Of a stretch of DNA of 64,000 bases, positions 53,248-62,170 are shown one piece after another (the stretch's first letter is position 1; each line of letters starts with the position of its first letter). The notes beneath the pieces are model-generated. The model was not told the origin of the DNA and ran no database searches. It saw only the letters and a list, made by a program, of their open reading frames with translations. A program made the position numbers and the translations under genes. The stretch is taken from assembly GCA_964605235.1 (NCBI GenBank), contig CAZSBB010000009.1, positions 80,320 through 144,319 of the forward strand. Direction: 5' to 3'. Source of the stretch: CAZSBB01 sp964605235. GTDB taxonomy: Bacteria > Planctomycetota > Phycisphaerae > Phycisphaerales > Phycisphaeraceae.

Positions 53248-53664
53248 TCACACCGCCCGCAAACGCACCCGCGCCAGCCACCGCGAGGTGATGACGATGT
53301 GCCCTTCGCGTTCCTCCATCCGCCCCGGCTCCAGCGCCCGCACGGCCGCCACGCCCGTGGGCAAGCTGAGCGTCTGGGCGTCCAGCAGATTCGCCAGCGT
53401 TTCATTGATCTGCAGCAACGTGGCGGGGCCGGCCTCCACCGCGCCATGCAGTTCAAACGTGAGCAGAATCGCCAGGTCGTCGCCGCCGACGTGGAACTGC
53501 TGGCGCGCCTGATCGGTGATCCACCAGCGTAGATGCGGCAAAGCGGTCTCGGCCGGCACATGAACGCAATACAGCCGGCCGGCGAGCAGCGCCGACAGGG
53601 AGCCGGCGGTTGACGAAGCTGTCAGGTGATTCTCCAACGCGATCAGCAATTGCGACGTGCTCAT
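53248..53664 (-). CDS. Probable phage tail-completion protein
   Basis: A 138-residue protein whose size, position and pattern (LLIALENHLTASSTAGSLL-like start, LPHLRWWITDQ, LAILLTFELHGAVEAGPA) resemble tail-terminator / DUF3168-type proteins that close the tail or head-tail junction. The ATG at 53664 overlaps the upstream stop as ATGA. The similarity is by fold-level pattern only. Confidence 0.5.
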   Translation of the reverse strand: MSTSQLLIALENHLTASSTAGSLSALLAGRLYCVHVPAETALPHLRWWITDQARQQFHVGGDDLAILLTFELHGAVEAGPATLLQINETLANLLDAQTLSLPTGVAAVRALEPGRMEEREGHIVITSRWLARVRLRAV

Positions 53665-53996
53665 GACGTCACCTCCTGAGCTTCGAGCATCAGCAGCCGT
53701 TGCGCCCCAGCCAGGTCCCGGCAACGGACGATGTGAAAGATCCGTTGGCGCCATGACAGTCGATCACCGGGCCGAATGTCCTGCTCGGGCCCGACGAATA
53801 CCTGCACCCACGCGCGGGGCGGCTGACGCCAGGCGTCCTCCCGGTTGCTGGCGCGACGTTCCTGCACGGCAGCGCTCACGGCACTGAGCACGGTGGTCCA
53901 TTGCGTCGTCAACCCGCCGAGCGGATCGCGCGCAGTGCTGGCGCGCTGGACGGAAATCACCTGATTCAATTGATGTTCGGGTGTGCGGCTGCTCAT
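53661..53996 (-). CDS. Phage head closure protein
   Basis: A 111-residue protein matching the short beta-barrel head closure family (SPP1 gp16-like): ISVQRASTARDPLGGLTTQW, VQERRASNREDAW, and the typical ending RPGDRLSWRQRIFHIVRCRDLAGAQRLLMLEAQEV. It forms the ring below the connector to which the tail joins. Start at 53996, six bases after the previous gene. Confidence 0.75.
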   Translation of the reverse strand: MSSRTPEHQLNQVISVQRASTARDPLGGLTTQWTTVLSAVSAAVQERRASNREDAWRQPPRAWVQVFVGPEQDIRPGDRLSWRQRIFHIVRCRDLAGAQRLLMLEAQEVTS

Positions 53997-54002
53997 GTTG
54001 AC

Positions 54003-55151
54003 TTACCTCCCCCCGCCCAGCGGCAGCGCCAGGTACGGGCGCATGCGCGCCTGTTGATGGGCCGTCAGCGCCACGCCGTCGGCGAGTTCATGGCTGTATT
54101 CACCGAGCTTTTCACCGCGCAGGTTGGGGTCCAGCTTGCCCCGGTGAAATGCTTCCGCCACCAGTTCGCACGCCAGCAGTTGCAGGTCCAGCGGAATGAT
54201 GTCGTAGCCGGCGCGATAGCGAACCAGGACCTGCTCCCGCCCGGTCAGCGGCGGCAGATGCAGCACACCGATGGCTTCTTCCACGCGGATGGGCGCAGTC
54301 GATGCGCCCGCACTGGCGAGATTGATCGCACGTCCCAGTGCATCCTGGGCGCCGCCGGGCAGCAGTTCGAAGCTGGGGGCATCGCGCAAACACGCAGCCG
54401 TCCAGCCGGTGAGCGCGCCGGCGGCGGTGACCAAAGCACTGACGGTTGGATAATCCGCAAACGTCAGCTCCGTGGTGGTGGAATCGCCCGCAGTGTCGAT
54501 CTCCACCAAGCGCAGTGCGGCGGTCGTCACCTGCACCAGCGCCCGCAGGCGATTGGCGGTGCAGGTCAGAGACAGCGCCGCCACTGAACCCAGACGCAGG
54601 TCCGTGAGCGCCAGCAGTGGATAGTGCTCGAGAATCAGCGTTTCGCCGGGCCCCACCAGACCGCGCTGTTCGAAATCCGCAGCTTTGAAGCGGCGGCGAC
54701 ACCAACGCTCCATCCGCACGGTGATGCTGTTGATGAGTTGCACCAGCAGATCGTCGGAGGCGGCAGCGCTGATCCGCAGAAACCGCTTGACGCTGGCGAG
54801 ATCGACCAGCGCGCCGCTATCGAGACTCAGCGAAGGAGCACTGATGGCTGCACTGCCGTTCCAGTCCAGATCCTCAGTCGCCAGAAGCAGGTCGTCGTCG
54901 GCCGGGATCGAGCCGCCGCGCAGATAGTAGAACACGCGGTAGCTGCCGGCCGCGATGTCGGCTGGGAAATTCCCCTGATAAAAGTCGCCGCTGCGGTCCG
55001 TCAGCACCAGGTCGTAATCCCCCAGGGCGTCGGCGTCGAAGGTGGCAAAGTCGCCGGCGGCGGTGCTGTACACCTTGGCGTCGCTGCGCCGGCGAACCAC
55101 CGCATACAGCTCACCTGCGCCCGGATACGTCACTTGCAATTCGCTGGCCAT
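54003..55151 (-). CDS. Phage head-tail connector, gp6-like, with N-terminal extension
   Basis: A 382-residue protein. Residues about 105-170 carry the gp6-like connector pattern LASVKRFLRISAAASDDLLVQLINSITVRMERWCRR, and the C-terminus is helical (PLDLQLLACELVAEAFHRGKLDPN). The N-terminal 90 residues form a separate beta domain (YAVVRRRSDAKVYSTAAGDFATFD, YDLVLTDRSGDFYQGNFP), unlike usual connector proteins of about 100-200 residues. The fusion may add a carbohydrate-binding or stabilising domain. Confidence 0.7.
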   Translation of the reverse strand: MASELQVTYPGAGELYAVVRRRSDAKVYSTAAGDFATFDADALGDYDLVLTDRSGDFYQGNFPADIAAGSYRVFYYLRGGSIPADDDLLLATEDLDWNGSAAISAPSLSLDSGALVDLASVKRFLRISAAASDDLLVQLINSITVRMERWCRRRFKAADFEQRGLVGPGETLILEHYPLLALTDLRLGSVAALSLTCTANRLRALVQVTTAALRLVEIDTAGDSTTTELTFADYPTVSALVTAAGALTGWTAACLRDAPSFELLPGGAQDALGRAINLASAGASTAPIRVEEAIGVLHLPPLTGREQVLVRYRAGYDIIPLDLQLLACELVAEAFHRGKLDPNLRGEKLGEYSHELADGVALTAHQQARMRPYLALPLGGGR

Positions 55152-55240
55152 GATGGTGCCTCACACAGTAGTTGGAGAGTTCGATGCAAACGCCTCGCCC
55201 GCGGTCAGGCGAGCGAAGCGGATATCACGCCCGGAAGGGC

Positions 55241-55684
55241 TCAGTCGGTGACGATCTCGACGACGGACGCCAGGTTGTCATCGCTGGCGGGCAGGAGCCG
55301 CCCATCAATGCCCAGGCCGACGACGCTGACCGTCGCGGTGCTGCCGGTCACGGTGACCCGGCAGGCGACATGGGTGAACCCGGCGGACAGCTCGGCAGCG
55401 CTGACTTCGATGACCGCCTGCTGGTTGTCGCCACTGGCGCCCAGTTGCGTGAGCGCCTTGCCGGTGAGCGCCTGAGCGCTGCCGCCGGCGGAGTTGACCG
55501 CCTCATACAGCGCGGCATCGACGGTGGTGCTGGTGTCGATGTTGCCCACGCTGATGAGGAACGCGACGCGCTCGTACTTGGCCAACCCCGCGTAGTCGCT
55601 GGTGGCGTTGGTGTTGTCGAGCGTCTGCGGATCGAGCGCCGCCAACACGGCCACGCGCTCGGAGAAGGTGCTGTTGGGAGTCAT
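55241..55684 (-). CDS. Small phage-cluster protein next to capsid
   Basis: A 147-residue protein (MTPNSTFSERVAVLAALDPQTLDNTNATSDYAGLAKYERVAF and a beta-rich C-terminus ACRVTVTGSTATVSVVGLGIDG). The position just after the major capsid gene suggests a capsid decoration or adaptor protein. I start at 55684 because GGAG lies 9 bp upstream; the ATG five codons earlier has no ribosome site. Confidence 0.6.
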   Translation of the reverse strand: MTPNSTFSERVAVLAALDPQTLDNTNATSDYAGLAKYERVAFLISVGNIDTSTTVDAALYEAVNSAGGSAQALTGKALTQLGASGDNQQAVIEVSAAELSAGFTHVACRVTVTGSTATVSVVGLGIDGRLLPASDDNLASVVEIVTD

Positions 55685-55783
55685 GAGAGATTGCTCCATG
55701 GAAGGATGAACGGAAGGATGGTGCGGGTGAACGCTCGCGGCCGTCCCCTTTCGCCCCGGGTCATTGACTCGGAGCCAAGTGGG

Positions 55784-57118
55784 TTACCGCGCTTCGAGCG
55801 TGACGAACGGCGACAGGGCTGCGCTGCTGTAGGCGCCGGTGACCGGGCTGCTCAGCCACGGCTGGCCGGCGAGCCGGAAGGTGAAGCGGAACGCCGTCAG
55901 GTCGTAGTCGAACCACAGGTGCACGCTGGAGCTGGCCTGCAGCGGCGCGCTCTTGGTCAGCGCCAGGTACTGCTGCATGTCGGCGAACAGCACATCGCCC
56001 AGGTCGCCCAGCGATTTGCAGTGCTGGCTGAGGATGATCGGCCGACCCAGCAGCGTGCCGAAGGGCGCATCGCTGATGCCGTTGGGCGGCAGGTAGACCG
56101 GCTGATTGCCCAGCGTCAGGTTCAGGAGCTGCGGCAGCACGTCCTGGTTCATGACCCACACCGCGCGATTGATGCTGCTGGCGGGCATGCGGGCGTACAT
56201 CCTGGCGACGTTCTCCGCCAGCAGCGTGTCGGCGTCCTGGCTGGATTCCTTGCTCACGGTGACGAGCGCGCCGCTGTTGAATACACCCAGCGGCTTGGCG
56301 ACGCCGTCGCCGTGCAGAATGGCGTCGTCGGCTTTGTAGCGAATGGCGCGGGCGGCTTCCCGGCCAATGAACGCGGTCAGGGCCGTGGCGTCTTCCAGCA
56401 GTTCATCGCTGGCGGGAACCAGGGCGGCGAGCTTGTGCAGGCGCAGGTTGCGGTACTCGAACTGCGGCCGGGACTGGGCGATCTGCTGGCCCTCATCGAC
56501 CCAGTACGCCTGCACGCCGCTGGTGCCCCAGGGGGTGCTCTCGCTGACCGGCAGGCTCAGGCTGTTGCGGCTGGTGGGAATGCGATTGGTCCGCGCCAGC
56601 AGCGATTCCTCGTCGATGACGAGCTGCCAGATTTTCTCCGACCACTCCTGCGGCACGAGGAAGCCGCCGCTGTCGCCAGCGCTTTCGCCCGCCCAGGTGG
56701 TGGGCGTTTTGGTGAGCAGGCGCGAATCGACCGCCCCGCCGCGGGCACTGGCTTTGTGCACCGCCAGCGCGAACTCGCCCAGCGAGCCAAAGCCCTGCGC
56801 CCGCTGGTCGCCCTGTCCGCTGCGCAGATGGCGCGCTTTGCCCACCGGAGCGCCTTCCTGCTGGCGCAACTCGGCGAGGGTCTGGCGCACCAGCGACTTG
56901 AGCTGTTCGCTGTCCGTCCCGCGAACCTCGGACTCATCGGCCGGCAGCGACAGCGTGCGCACGTCCACTTCCTGGTCGTGCTCGTCGAGAATGCGGGTCT
57001 GCTGGCAGAAGGCGTCGATCGCCTTGTGCAGAGCCGCGTCGTCCGAGTGCTGTTGACGCAGCAGCGGCAGCACCTGGCGTTCAAAGACGTTCAAAGGAAT
57101 GGTTTGAGCCACACTCAT
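55784..57118 (-). CDS. Major capsid protein, HK97 fold
   Basis: A 444-residue protein of the HK97 major capsid family: an N-terminal helical delta/scaffold region (about 1-120, LLRQQHSDDAALHKAIDAF to LVRQTLAELRQQEG) and the capsid core (GGFLVPQEWSEKIWQLVIDEE, RTNRIPTSRNSLSLPV, TAFIGREAARAIRYKADDAILHGDGVAKPLGVF, PFGTLLGRPIILSQH). The scaffold part would be removed by the prohead protease encoded just upstream. Confidence 0.92.
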   Translation of the reverse strand: MSVAQTIPLNVFERQVLPLLRQQHSDDAALHKAIDAFCQQTRILDEHDQEVDVRTLSLPADESEVRGTDSEQLKSLVRQTLAELRQQEGAPVGKARHLRSGQGDQRAQGFGSLGEFALAVHKASARGGAVDSRLLTKTPTTWAGESAGDSGGFLVPQEWSEKIWQLVIDEESLLARTNRIPTSRNSLSLPVSESTPWGTSGVQAYWVDEGQQIAQSRPQFEYRNLRLHKLAALVPASDELLEDATALTAFIGREAARAIRYKADDAILHGDGVAKPLGVFNSGALVTVSKESSQDADTLLAENVARMYARMPASSINRAVWVMNQDVLPQLLNLTLGNQPVYLPPNGISDAPFGTLLGRPIILSQHCKSLGDLGDVLFADMQQYLALTKSAPLQASSSVHLWFDYDLTAFRFTFRLAGQPWLSSPVTGAYSSAALSPFVTLEAR

Positions 57119-57128
57119 GGTGAATCTC

Positions 57129-57281
57129 CTACGGTTGATGAAACCAACTGATCCATGAGTCCCCGGCCACCGGCGGCGCGGCGCGCCCCGACCTGTCGTC
57201 TGACAGGCTCTGCGCTGACGCGCGCTGGTCCTGACTCGTCACCGTCAGCGAACAACGCGGACGGTGCTGTTTCACGTTCAC
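57129..57281 (-). CDS. Possible small ORF between protease and capsid
   Basis: A GTG at 57281 overlaps the protease stop (GTGA) and opens a 50-codon frame (VNVKQHRPRCSLTVTS and on, ending WISWFHQP) that fills the otherwise empty 160-bp gap before the capsid gene. Composition is unremarkable and no family is recognised. It could be non-coding. Confidence 0.25.
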   Translation of the reverse strand: MNVKQHRPRCSLTVTSQDQRASAQSLSDDRSGRAAPPVAGDSWISWFHQP

Positions 57282-57949
57282 GAGGCGTACAGCCGCCCCT
57301 TGGCTTTGTGCAGGGCGTCGGTAATTTGCTGGGCAGCGCTCGGCTGACAGCGGGACCCGCTGCGCGTCACCAGCAACACTTGGCGGCGCGGCATGGGCGC
57401 GGGAAATTCCACAGGTGGACACAGCCGCGCCGCCTGAGCGCGGGTGACCTGCGCCTTGCTGACCGCCAGCGCCAACGCATCCTGATTGGCGGGCAGCGGC
57501 GCCACGCTGTACTCGAGCAGCTTCCATTTGCTGTGGACATAGCGGACCCCCGGGCCGAACAGCGCCCGATCGCGGGCGGTGGGTCGGCGACCTTCCAGGG
57601 GATGAAATCCCACGGAAAAGCCGTTGATCACGCCCTGCTGGAGCAACGACAGCACCACATCCGGCAACCAGACGCCTTCGTGACCATCCGGCCGGGTGGC
57701 GAAGATGGTCTTGGCTTCCAGGCAATCGGCATGGCGCGTCAAACCCGCGCAACGGCCAATCGGCAGGTCATAGTCGTGGTTGTAGAACACCGTGGGTGAC
57801 CGCAGAAATTCGCTGGCGTCACAGCCCTGAGGGAGCAGCACTTCGCCATCACGGTCGATGCTGGCGGTGCTGATGCGCGCCACCACGGCACGTTCTCCCG
57901 CAGCGACGGACAAGGTGGCGGCCAACCGTTTGCGCAAGGTTTCGGACAT
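57278..57949 (-). CDS. HK97-type prohead protease
   Basis: A 223-residue serine protease of the U35 family that cuts the capsid scaffold. ISTASIDRDGEVLLPQG is the typical start, FYNHDYDLPIG holds the catalytic His58, and NGFSVGFHP the catalytic Ser112. It begins about 37 bp after the portal stop and precedes the capsid gene, the usual order. Confidence 0.9.
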   Translation of the reverse strand: MSETLRKRLAATLSVAAGERAVVARISTASIDRDGEVLLPQGCDASEFLRSPTVFYNHDYDLPIGRCAGLTRHADCLEAKTIFATRPDGHEGVWLPDVVLSLLQQGVINGFSVGFHPLEGRRPTARDRALFGPGVRYVHSKWKLLEYSVAPLPANQDALALAVSKAQVTRAQAARLCPPVEFPAPMPRRQVLLVTRSGSRCQPSAAQQITDALHKAKGRLYAS

Positions 57950-57985
57950 GGAGCAGACTCCTGGTAAGTGCGGAGGATGGAGCGA

Positions 57986-59260
57986 TCAACCAGCCACATG
58001 CGACGCCGGCGGCAAGCCTTCCTCGGCGCGGGCTTCATCAATGCTCAGGATGCCGGCTCCCACCAGTTCCACCCGGCGTTTGAGGGCGAAATGCTGATCC
58101 TCCGGCACCGGGTTGTCGTAAGCCAGGAAGGCGTCCTCCGCGATGCCAAACAGCGGGAGATAGCGTTCGTTGAGCTTCTGTTCGTCCAGCCGACACAGCG
58201 GCAGCACCGTGTCGCGCAACCAGGCGCGGTCGGCGGCGTCGGCGTTGGCGCGATTGGGATGGTTGCTCAGCAGCTTGCTGATCGGCACGCCAAAGCCGGC
58301 GGCAATTTCTTCGAGCACACGTTCGGGATCGCCCAGCACCTCCGGCGGGAAGCTCAGCGGCTGCGCCTGCACATCGCCGGTGATGGTGATGAAGCGGCCG
58401 CTGCGACGCACCCCACGCAGCCGCGAGTCGATCTGCTTTTCAAACCGATCCAGCGCTTCGGCACTGGCGCCCTGGCGAACGATCAGCAGAAAATCCGGCC
58501 GGGCGTGGTTGTCGAATCGCGCCTGGTCCATGGCGCGTTTGGATTGATGGAGCCCCAGTGCCGACCACACCGCTTCGAGTTTGCTCTTGCCATGATGCAG
58601 ATGCTCAGGATTGGGCAGCCGAAAGTGAATGACCTCGTCAGCGCCAAATTCCACCGGCGCGAAGGGGTCCGCGCCGTAGCGGTATCCCGCCACAAATTGA
58701 CGATCATCGGGGATGACGCGCGTCCATTGGCTGGGCATCGGCCACAGCTCACTGGGACGACCGAGCAGCGGATCCTGCACCACATGCAGATACGCATCGC
58801 CAGTCAGTTGCAGGTAGAGCAGGCGCAGCATGGTCAGCTCGAATCCGTTGAAGTGCGGGTTGACGGTTTCGAGCAACTCCAGTGCCGGGTGCGGTTCGGT
58901 GACGACCTCATAGTCATCGCCCCAGTCGGCGGCACGGGTCAGCACCGCCTGGCTGGGGCGCGCGCCCTGGGGGTCGTCGCCGGCGAGATAGCGTTGCCGG
59001 GTGCGGCTGGGCGCATGCGTGGCAAACAGCTTGCGGCCCGGCCGCCGGCGGGCGTACAGCCGCAACGGAACCGCAGCGACGGCCTGGGCGTTGAGCATGC
59101 TCGCGGCATACACCCACGAGCTGAACTGCCGCAGGGCCGCGGTGGCGTCGAAACCGCCATGCGTGAGGCCCAGGCCTTGCTCCATCGACCATGGACTGCG
59201 GCTGGCGACCAGGAAGTTCTGTCGGCTGAAAGCGGCCTTGAAACGTTGCCAGATGTTCAT
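57986..59260 (-). CDS. Phage portal protein, HK97 family
   Basis: A 424-residue portal. Typical blocks are WVYAASMLNAQAVAAVPLRLYAR (about 43-65), GFELTMLRLLYLQLTGDAYLHV, FGADEVIHFRLPNPEHLHHGKS, and the C-terminal FGVPISKLLSNHPNRANADAADRAWLRDTVLPLC. It forms the twelve-part vertex ring through which DNA enters. The ATG at 59260 was chosen for the standard N-terminus MNIWQRFKAAFSR and GGGGA upstream; the longer frame overlaps shadow sequence. Confidence 0.92.
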   Translation of the reverse strand: MNIWQRFKAAFSRQNFLVASRSPWSMEQGLGLTHGGFDATAALRQFSSWVYAASMLNAQAVAAVPLRLYARRRPGRKLFATHAPSRTRQRYLAGDDPQGARPSQAVLTRAADWGDDYEVVTEPHPALELLETVNPHFNGFELTMLRLLYLQLTGDAYLHVVQDPLLGRPSELWPMPSQWTRVIPDDRQFVAGYRYGADPFAPVEFGADEVIHFRLPNPEHLHHGKSKLEAVWSALGLHQSKRAMDQARFDNHARPDFLLIVRQGASAEALDRFEKQIDSRLRGVRRSGRFITITGDVQAQPLSFPPEVLGDPERVLEEIAAGFGVPISKLLSNHPNRANADAADRAWLRDTVLPLCRLDEQKLNERYLPLFGIAEDAFLAYDNPVPEDQHFALKRRVELVGAGILSIDEARAEEGLPPASHVAG

Positions 59261-59307
59261 GCGTAATCCCCGGAATATGGCTGATGATTCGGGCTCGATC
59301 CTGTCAG

Positions 59308-60588
59308 TCAATTGAGCACACGCACACTCAGCGGCGGATGACTCAAACCATCCACATACGCCACGGCATACCGCAGCGCGTCGAGGCCATGGTTGTGCTG
59401 ATCCAAGGGCCGTTCCGTGGCTTCGTGGCGCGTGTTGCTGGGCCAGGCATAGCAACTGAATTCGTTTTCCGTGGAGGTTGGCAACCCCCCGCCGCGCAGG
59501 CGTTCATCCGGCGCGAGCAGACAGTCGCGCACGAGGAACAAGCGCGGCCGACCGTCGCCCGCCGGGCGCAGCCGCGCCGCCACCGCCTGCAAGCCGCGAC
59601 TGAGCGCCTTCTCCGCGGCCTGCGTCGGAACGCCGGCGTGGTGCAGCGTCGCGCGGTCCTCGGCGTCATGATCCGCCAGGGTGGTTTCAATCAGTTCACC
59701 CCGGCTGTGTTCCAGAATCGTCTGAGCGCAATCCGCCACCAGTTGGCGCGTGATGTACAACTCGCGGTACAGGTACATCCGCCCATCACCATCGAGCGCC
59801 CACCATTGGCAGACGAAGGGATTGGTGTAACCAAAATCGATGCTGCGAATGCGACGCCAGGCGGCAGGCAGTTCGAAGCGATCCACCACATGCAGCGCGG
59901 GATCCCAGCCGTCGTACACCAGCCCTTCCGCAGCCGCCCAGCGTCCCCGGTACAGGCGCTCCCGGCGCATGCCGGTGAGTTGCGCAAGCTGTTTCAGGTA
60001 GCTCGTGGGCAGTCGCGGGTTGTCCTGATGTCGACTGCGCAGCCGCACCATCAGGCCCTGCTCAGCGCGCCGGTTGAGCCAGTGGCTGGGCGCGTCCGGG
60101 TTGGTGTCGGCAATCGCCTGCTGATACGGCATGGCGCCATTGCGCAGGCGCGACAGCAAGGCTTCCCAGTCGTCTTCGGTCAGCTCGCGGGCTTCAAAGG
60201 CGAGGACCAGGTCGTACTCCGTGCTCATGATTTTGCTGGCGCGATCCATGCCGCCCAGCACCAGCGTGGAACCATTGGGATAGCGGTACGCCTGTCGCTG
60301 ACGCCGACTGGCGCCATGCAACACCGGCCAATTGGCGGGCACCACGTGATGCTCAAAGGTGACCAGGATGGATTCGGTCATGGATTCACGCGTTTTCCGC
60401 ACCAGCAGAGCGCGCATGCCCGGATGCCGCAGGGCGCAGAGGTTGGCTTTCTCCAGCAGCGCGCGGGTTTTGCCGGTGCCGGCGGGGCCTTCCAGCAGCA
60501 CCTCCGGCGCCTGGCACGCCATCAACTCCCGTGCGGCGCCGTGGGGCTGGTAAGGTTTGTTGGCGCGGCTGAGCGTGAAGCTGGGCAT
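59308..60588 (-). CDS. Phage terminase large subunit
   Basis: A 426-residue packaging motor. Walker A GPAGTGKT (34-41), the coupling segment DLVLAFEARELTEDDWEALL, and an RNase H-like nuclease half starting IRSIDFGYTNPFVCQWWAL with later DHDAEDRATLHHAG and HGLDALRYAVAYVDG. It resembles PBSX-type terminases. The ATG at 60588 shares a base with the small-subunit stop (TGATG) and has GGAG nearby; a GTG one codon earlier is the alternative. Confidence 0.9.
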   Translation of the reverse strand: MPSFTLSRANKPYQPHGAARELMACQAPEVLLEGPAGTGKTRALLEKANLCALRHPGMRALLVRKTRESMTESILVTFEHHVVPANWPVLHGASRRQRQAYRYPNGSTLVLGGMDRASKIMSTEYDLVLAFEARELTEDDWEALLSRLRNGAMPYQQAIADTNPDAPSHWLNRRAEQGLMVRLRSRHQDNPRLPTSYLKQLAQLTGMRRERLYRGRWAAAEGLVYDGWDPALHVVDRFELPAAWRRIRSIDFGYTNPFVCQWWALDGDGRMYLYRELYITRQLVADCAQTILEHSRGELIETTLADHDAEDRATLHHAGVPTQAAEKALSRGLQAVAARLRPAGDGRPRLFLVRDCLLAPDERLRGGGLPTSTENEFSCYAWPSNTRHEATERPLDQHNHGLDALRYAVAYVDGLSHPPLSVRVLN

Positions 60589-61004
60589 CACAGCTTCTCC
60601 AGATCAATGGCGGCTACGACTTTGACCGTCAACTGCAGCGGCGCAGCATCCTGACGCTGACCCAGAATGACTTTCTGCCACAAGCTCAGCAGCCGCGTCC
60701 ACCGGTCAATGGCGGTGTGCTCGCCTTCCCGCACGGCATTGGAGATGGGCTTGAGCGCCATCTCGACTCGCTCGACGAACAAGGCGTCCTCCGGCTCAAG
60801 TTTGGCTTTGGAAAGCATGGAGCACGCGGCCTTCAAATCACGGTGCACGGTGGTGACGCTGCACCCGAGGCTGCGCGCGATGGCGGGACAGTTCATGCCG
60901 CTCTTCCGCAGCTCCAGGCAACGCGTGCGCCGCTCGTTGGACGTCAGCGGCCGGTGCGGATCGTCAGGCGTATGAGCTTCGGGATGGGAACGCGATTTGG
61001 CCAT
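60588..61004 (-). CDS. Probable phage terminase small subunit
   Basis: A 138-residue protein with a helix-turn-helix (TRCLELRKSGMNCPAIARSLGCSVTTVHRDLKAA, about 27-60) and a helical C-terminus. Position directly upstream of the large subunit and DNA-binding domain suggest recognition of the packaging site. AGGAG lies 5 bp before the ATG. Confidence 0.7.
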   Translation of the reverse strand: MAKSRSHPEAHTPDDPHRPLTSNERRTRCLELRKSGMNCPAIARSLGCSVTTVHRDLKAACSMLSKAKLEPEDALFVERVEMALKPISNAVREGEHTAIDRWTRLLSLWQKVILGQRQDAAPLQLTVKVVAAIDLEKL

Positions 61005-61069
61005 CGATCTCCTGCGCTTTCAAATTGCAGTCGTGAATCGAGTCCACCCGGAACAGCACCGCGTTGCAC

Positions 61070-62170
61070 TCACGCAGCCGGGAGATACCGGAACGATGCC
61101 GTCACCCGCCCCATGGACCCGATGCGTTTTCCCGTGCGACGTTTCACACCCGCTTGCGGCACCCCACATTTGGACACCCGGGTACACCGCCAATTCGCCT
61201 GCCGCGCCAAAGCGCGGATCAACGCGGGATGACTGGTCACGATGCTCAAACAACGCTGGGCGCTTTCATGTCGGGCGATGCCGTTGAGCAGCGCACTGCC
61301 GATGCCCAGGCCCTGATAATCCGGCAACACCACCAGGCGGTGCACGAGACGCCGACCGGGGTAGCCGAACATCGGGATGGTGGCGCAAAATCCCACGGGC
61401 GTCTGGTTCCAGAAAACTTCGTAACAGCGTGCAGCGGGGTTCAGGGCGCTGCTCAGATAGTGATGACGGCGATAGCGGCCCCACACGCGTTTGCTGCTGG
61501 CGACGAGGTGCAATTCGATGGGTGGTCGTTGAAGACACCCCCGCGCCAGCTCACACGTCGCCATGTCCAACCACCAATCCGGTTGCAACCACTCCAGCAC
61601 GTCGTAATGGCATGTCACCGCGACAAATCGGCCGCAACGCGCCCGGCCGGCGCGAATGGCTTTCGCCACGGCCGCAGCCCCGAACCGCGCCACCTGGCGG
61701 TCCACCACGCTGGTGAACTCGTCGAAGGCGACCACTTCCGTCGGGCACAGCAGGGCGCGGGCGAGATCGCAGCGAAAGCGTTCGCCGTTGCTCAGCACGC
61801 GGTAAGGACGCACCCACGCCGGCGGTGAACTGAACCCGACGCTGTTGAGCATCGCGGTGATGTCTTTACCGGACAGTTCCGCGGGAAAACCATCCACCAC
61901 CGCGGCATCGCTTGGCCAGTCGTAACCGGTCACCAATGCGCCTTGCGCGACCGCGCCGGCGGCGTAAGCTTCACGGGCGATGGTGCTCTTGCCGGAGCCG
62001 GACGGCCCCACGATGGCGCCAATGGACCAGGACTCATCGAGCCCCGGCAAATCCGTGGCAAAGCGCAATTCGCTCCGGGCGGACAGCGGCAGATCGAACA
62101 ATCCCGCGATCTGCTGCACCCGGAAGCTCGCAGTGACCGGAGCGCTGACTACAACGTCAAGACGCGGCAT
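61070..62170 (-). CDS. ABC-type ATPase fused to a GNAT domain, Mom-like
   Basis: A 366-residue fusion. The N-terminal 215 residues are an ABC-type ATPase: Walker A GPSGSGKST (55-63), signature LSNGE (126-130), Walker B VVAFDEF (Asp150, Glu151) and a switch His188. The C-terminal part has a GNAT fold: RRHHYLSS (234-241) and the acetyl-CoA motif LVVLPDYQGLGIGSALL (279-295). The HYL block and VLPDYQG motif resemble relatives of phage Mu Mom, a GNAT-fold protein that modifies adenines. Phages carry such fusions beside ParB-like genes. The start overlaps the ParB-like gene by 22 bp, with GGAGG upstream. DNA modification is inferred, not shown. Confidence 0.75.
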   Translation of the reverse strand: MPRLDVVVSAPVTASFRVQQIAGLFDLPLSARSELRFATDLPGLDESWSIGAIVGPSGSGKSTIAREAYAAGAVAQGALVTGYDWPSDAAVVDGFPAELSGKDITAMLNSVGFSSPPAWVRPYRVLSNGERFRCDLARALLCPTEVVAFDEFTSVVDRQVARFGAAAVAKAIRAGRARCGRFVAVTCHYDVLEWLQPDWWLDMATCELARGCLQRPPIELHLVASSKRVWGRYRRHHYLSSALNPAARCYEVFWNQTPVGFCATIPMFGYPGRRLVHRLVVLPDYQGLGIGSALLNGIARHESAQRCLSIVTSHPALIRALARQANWRCTRVSKCGVPQAGVKRRTGKRIGSMGRVTASFRYLPAA

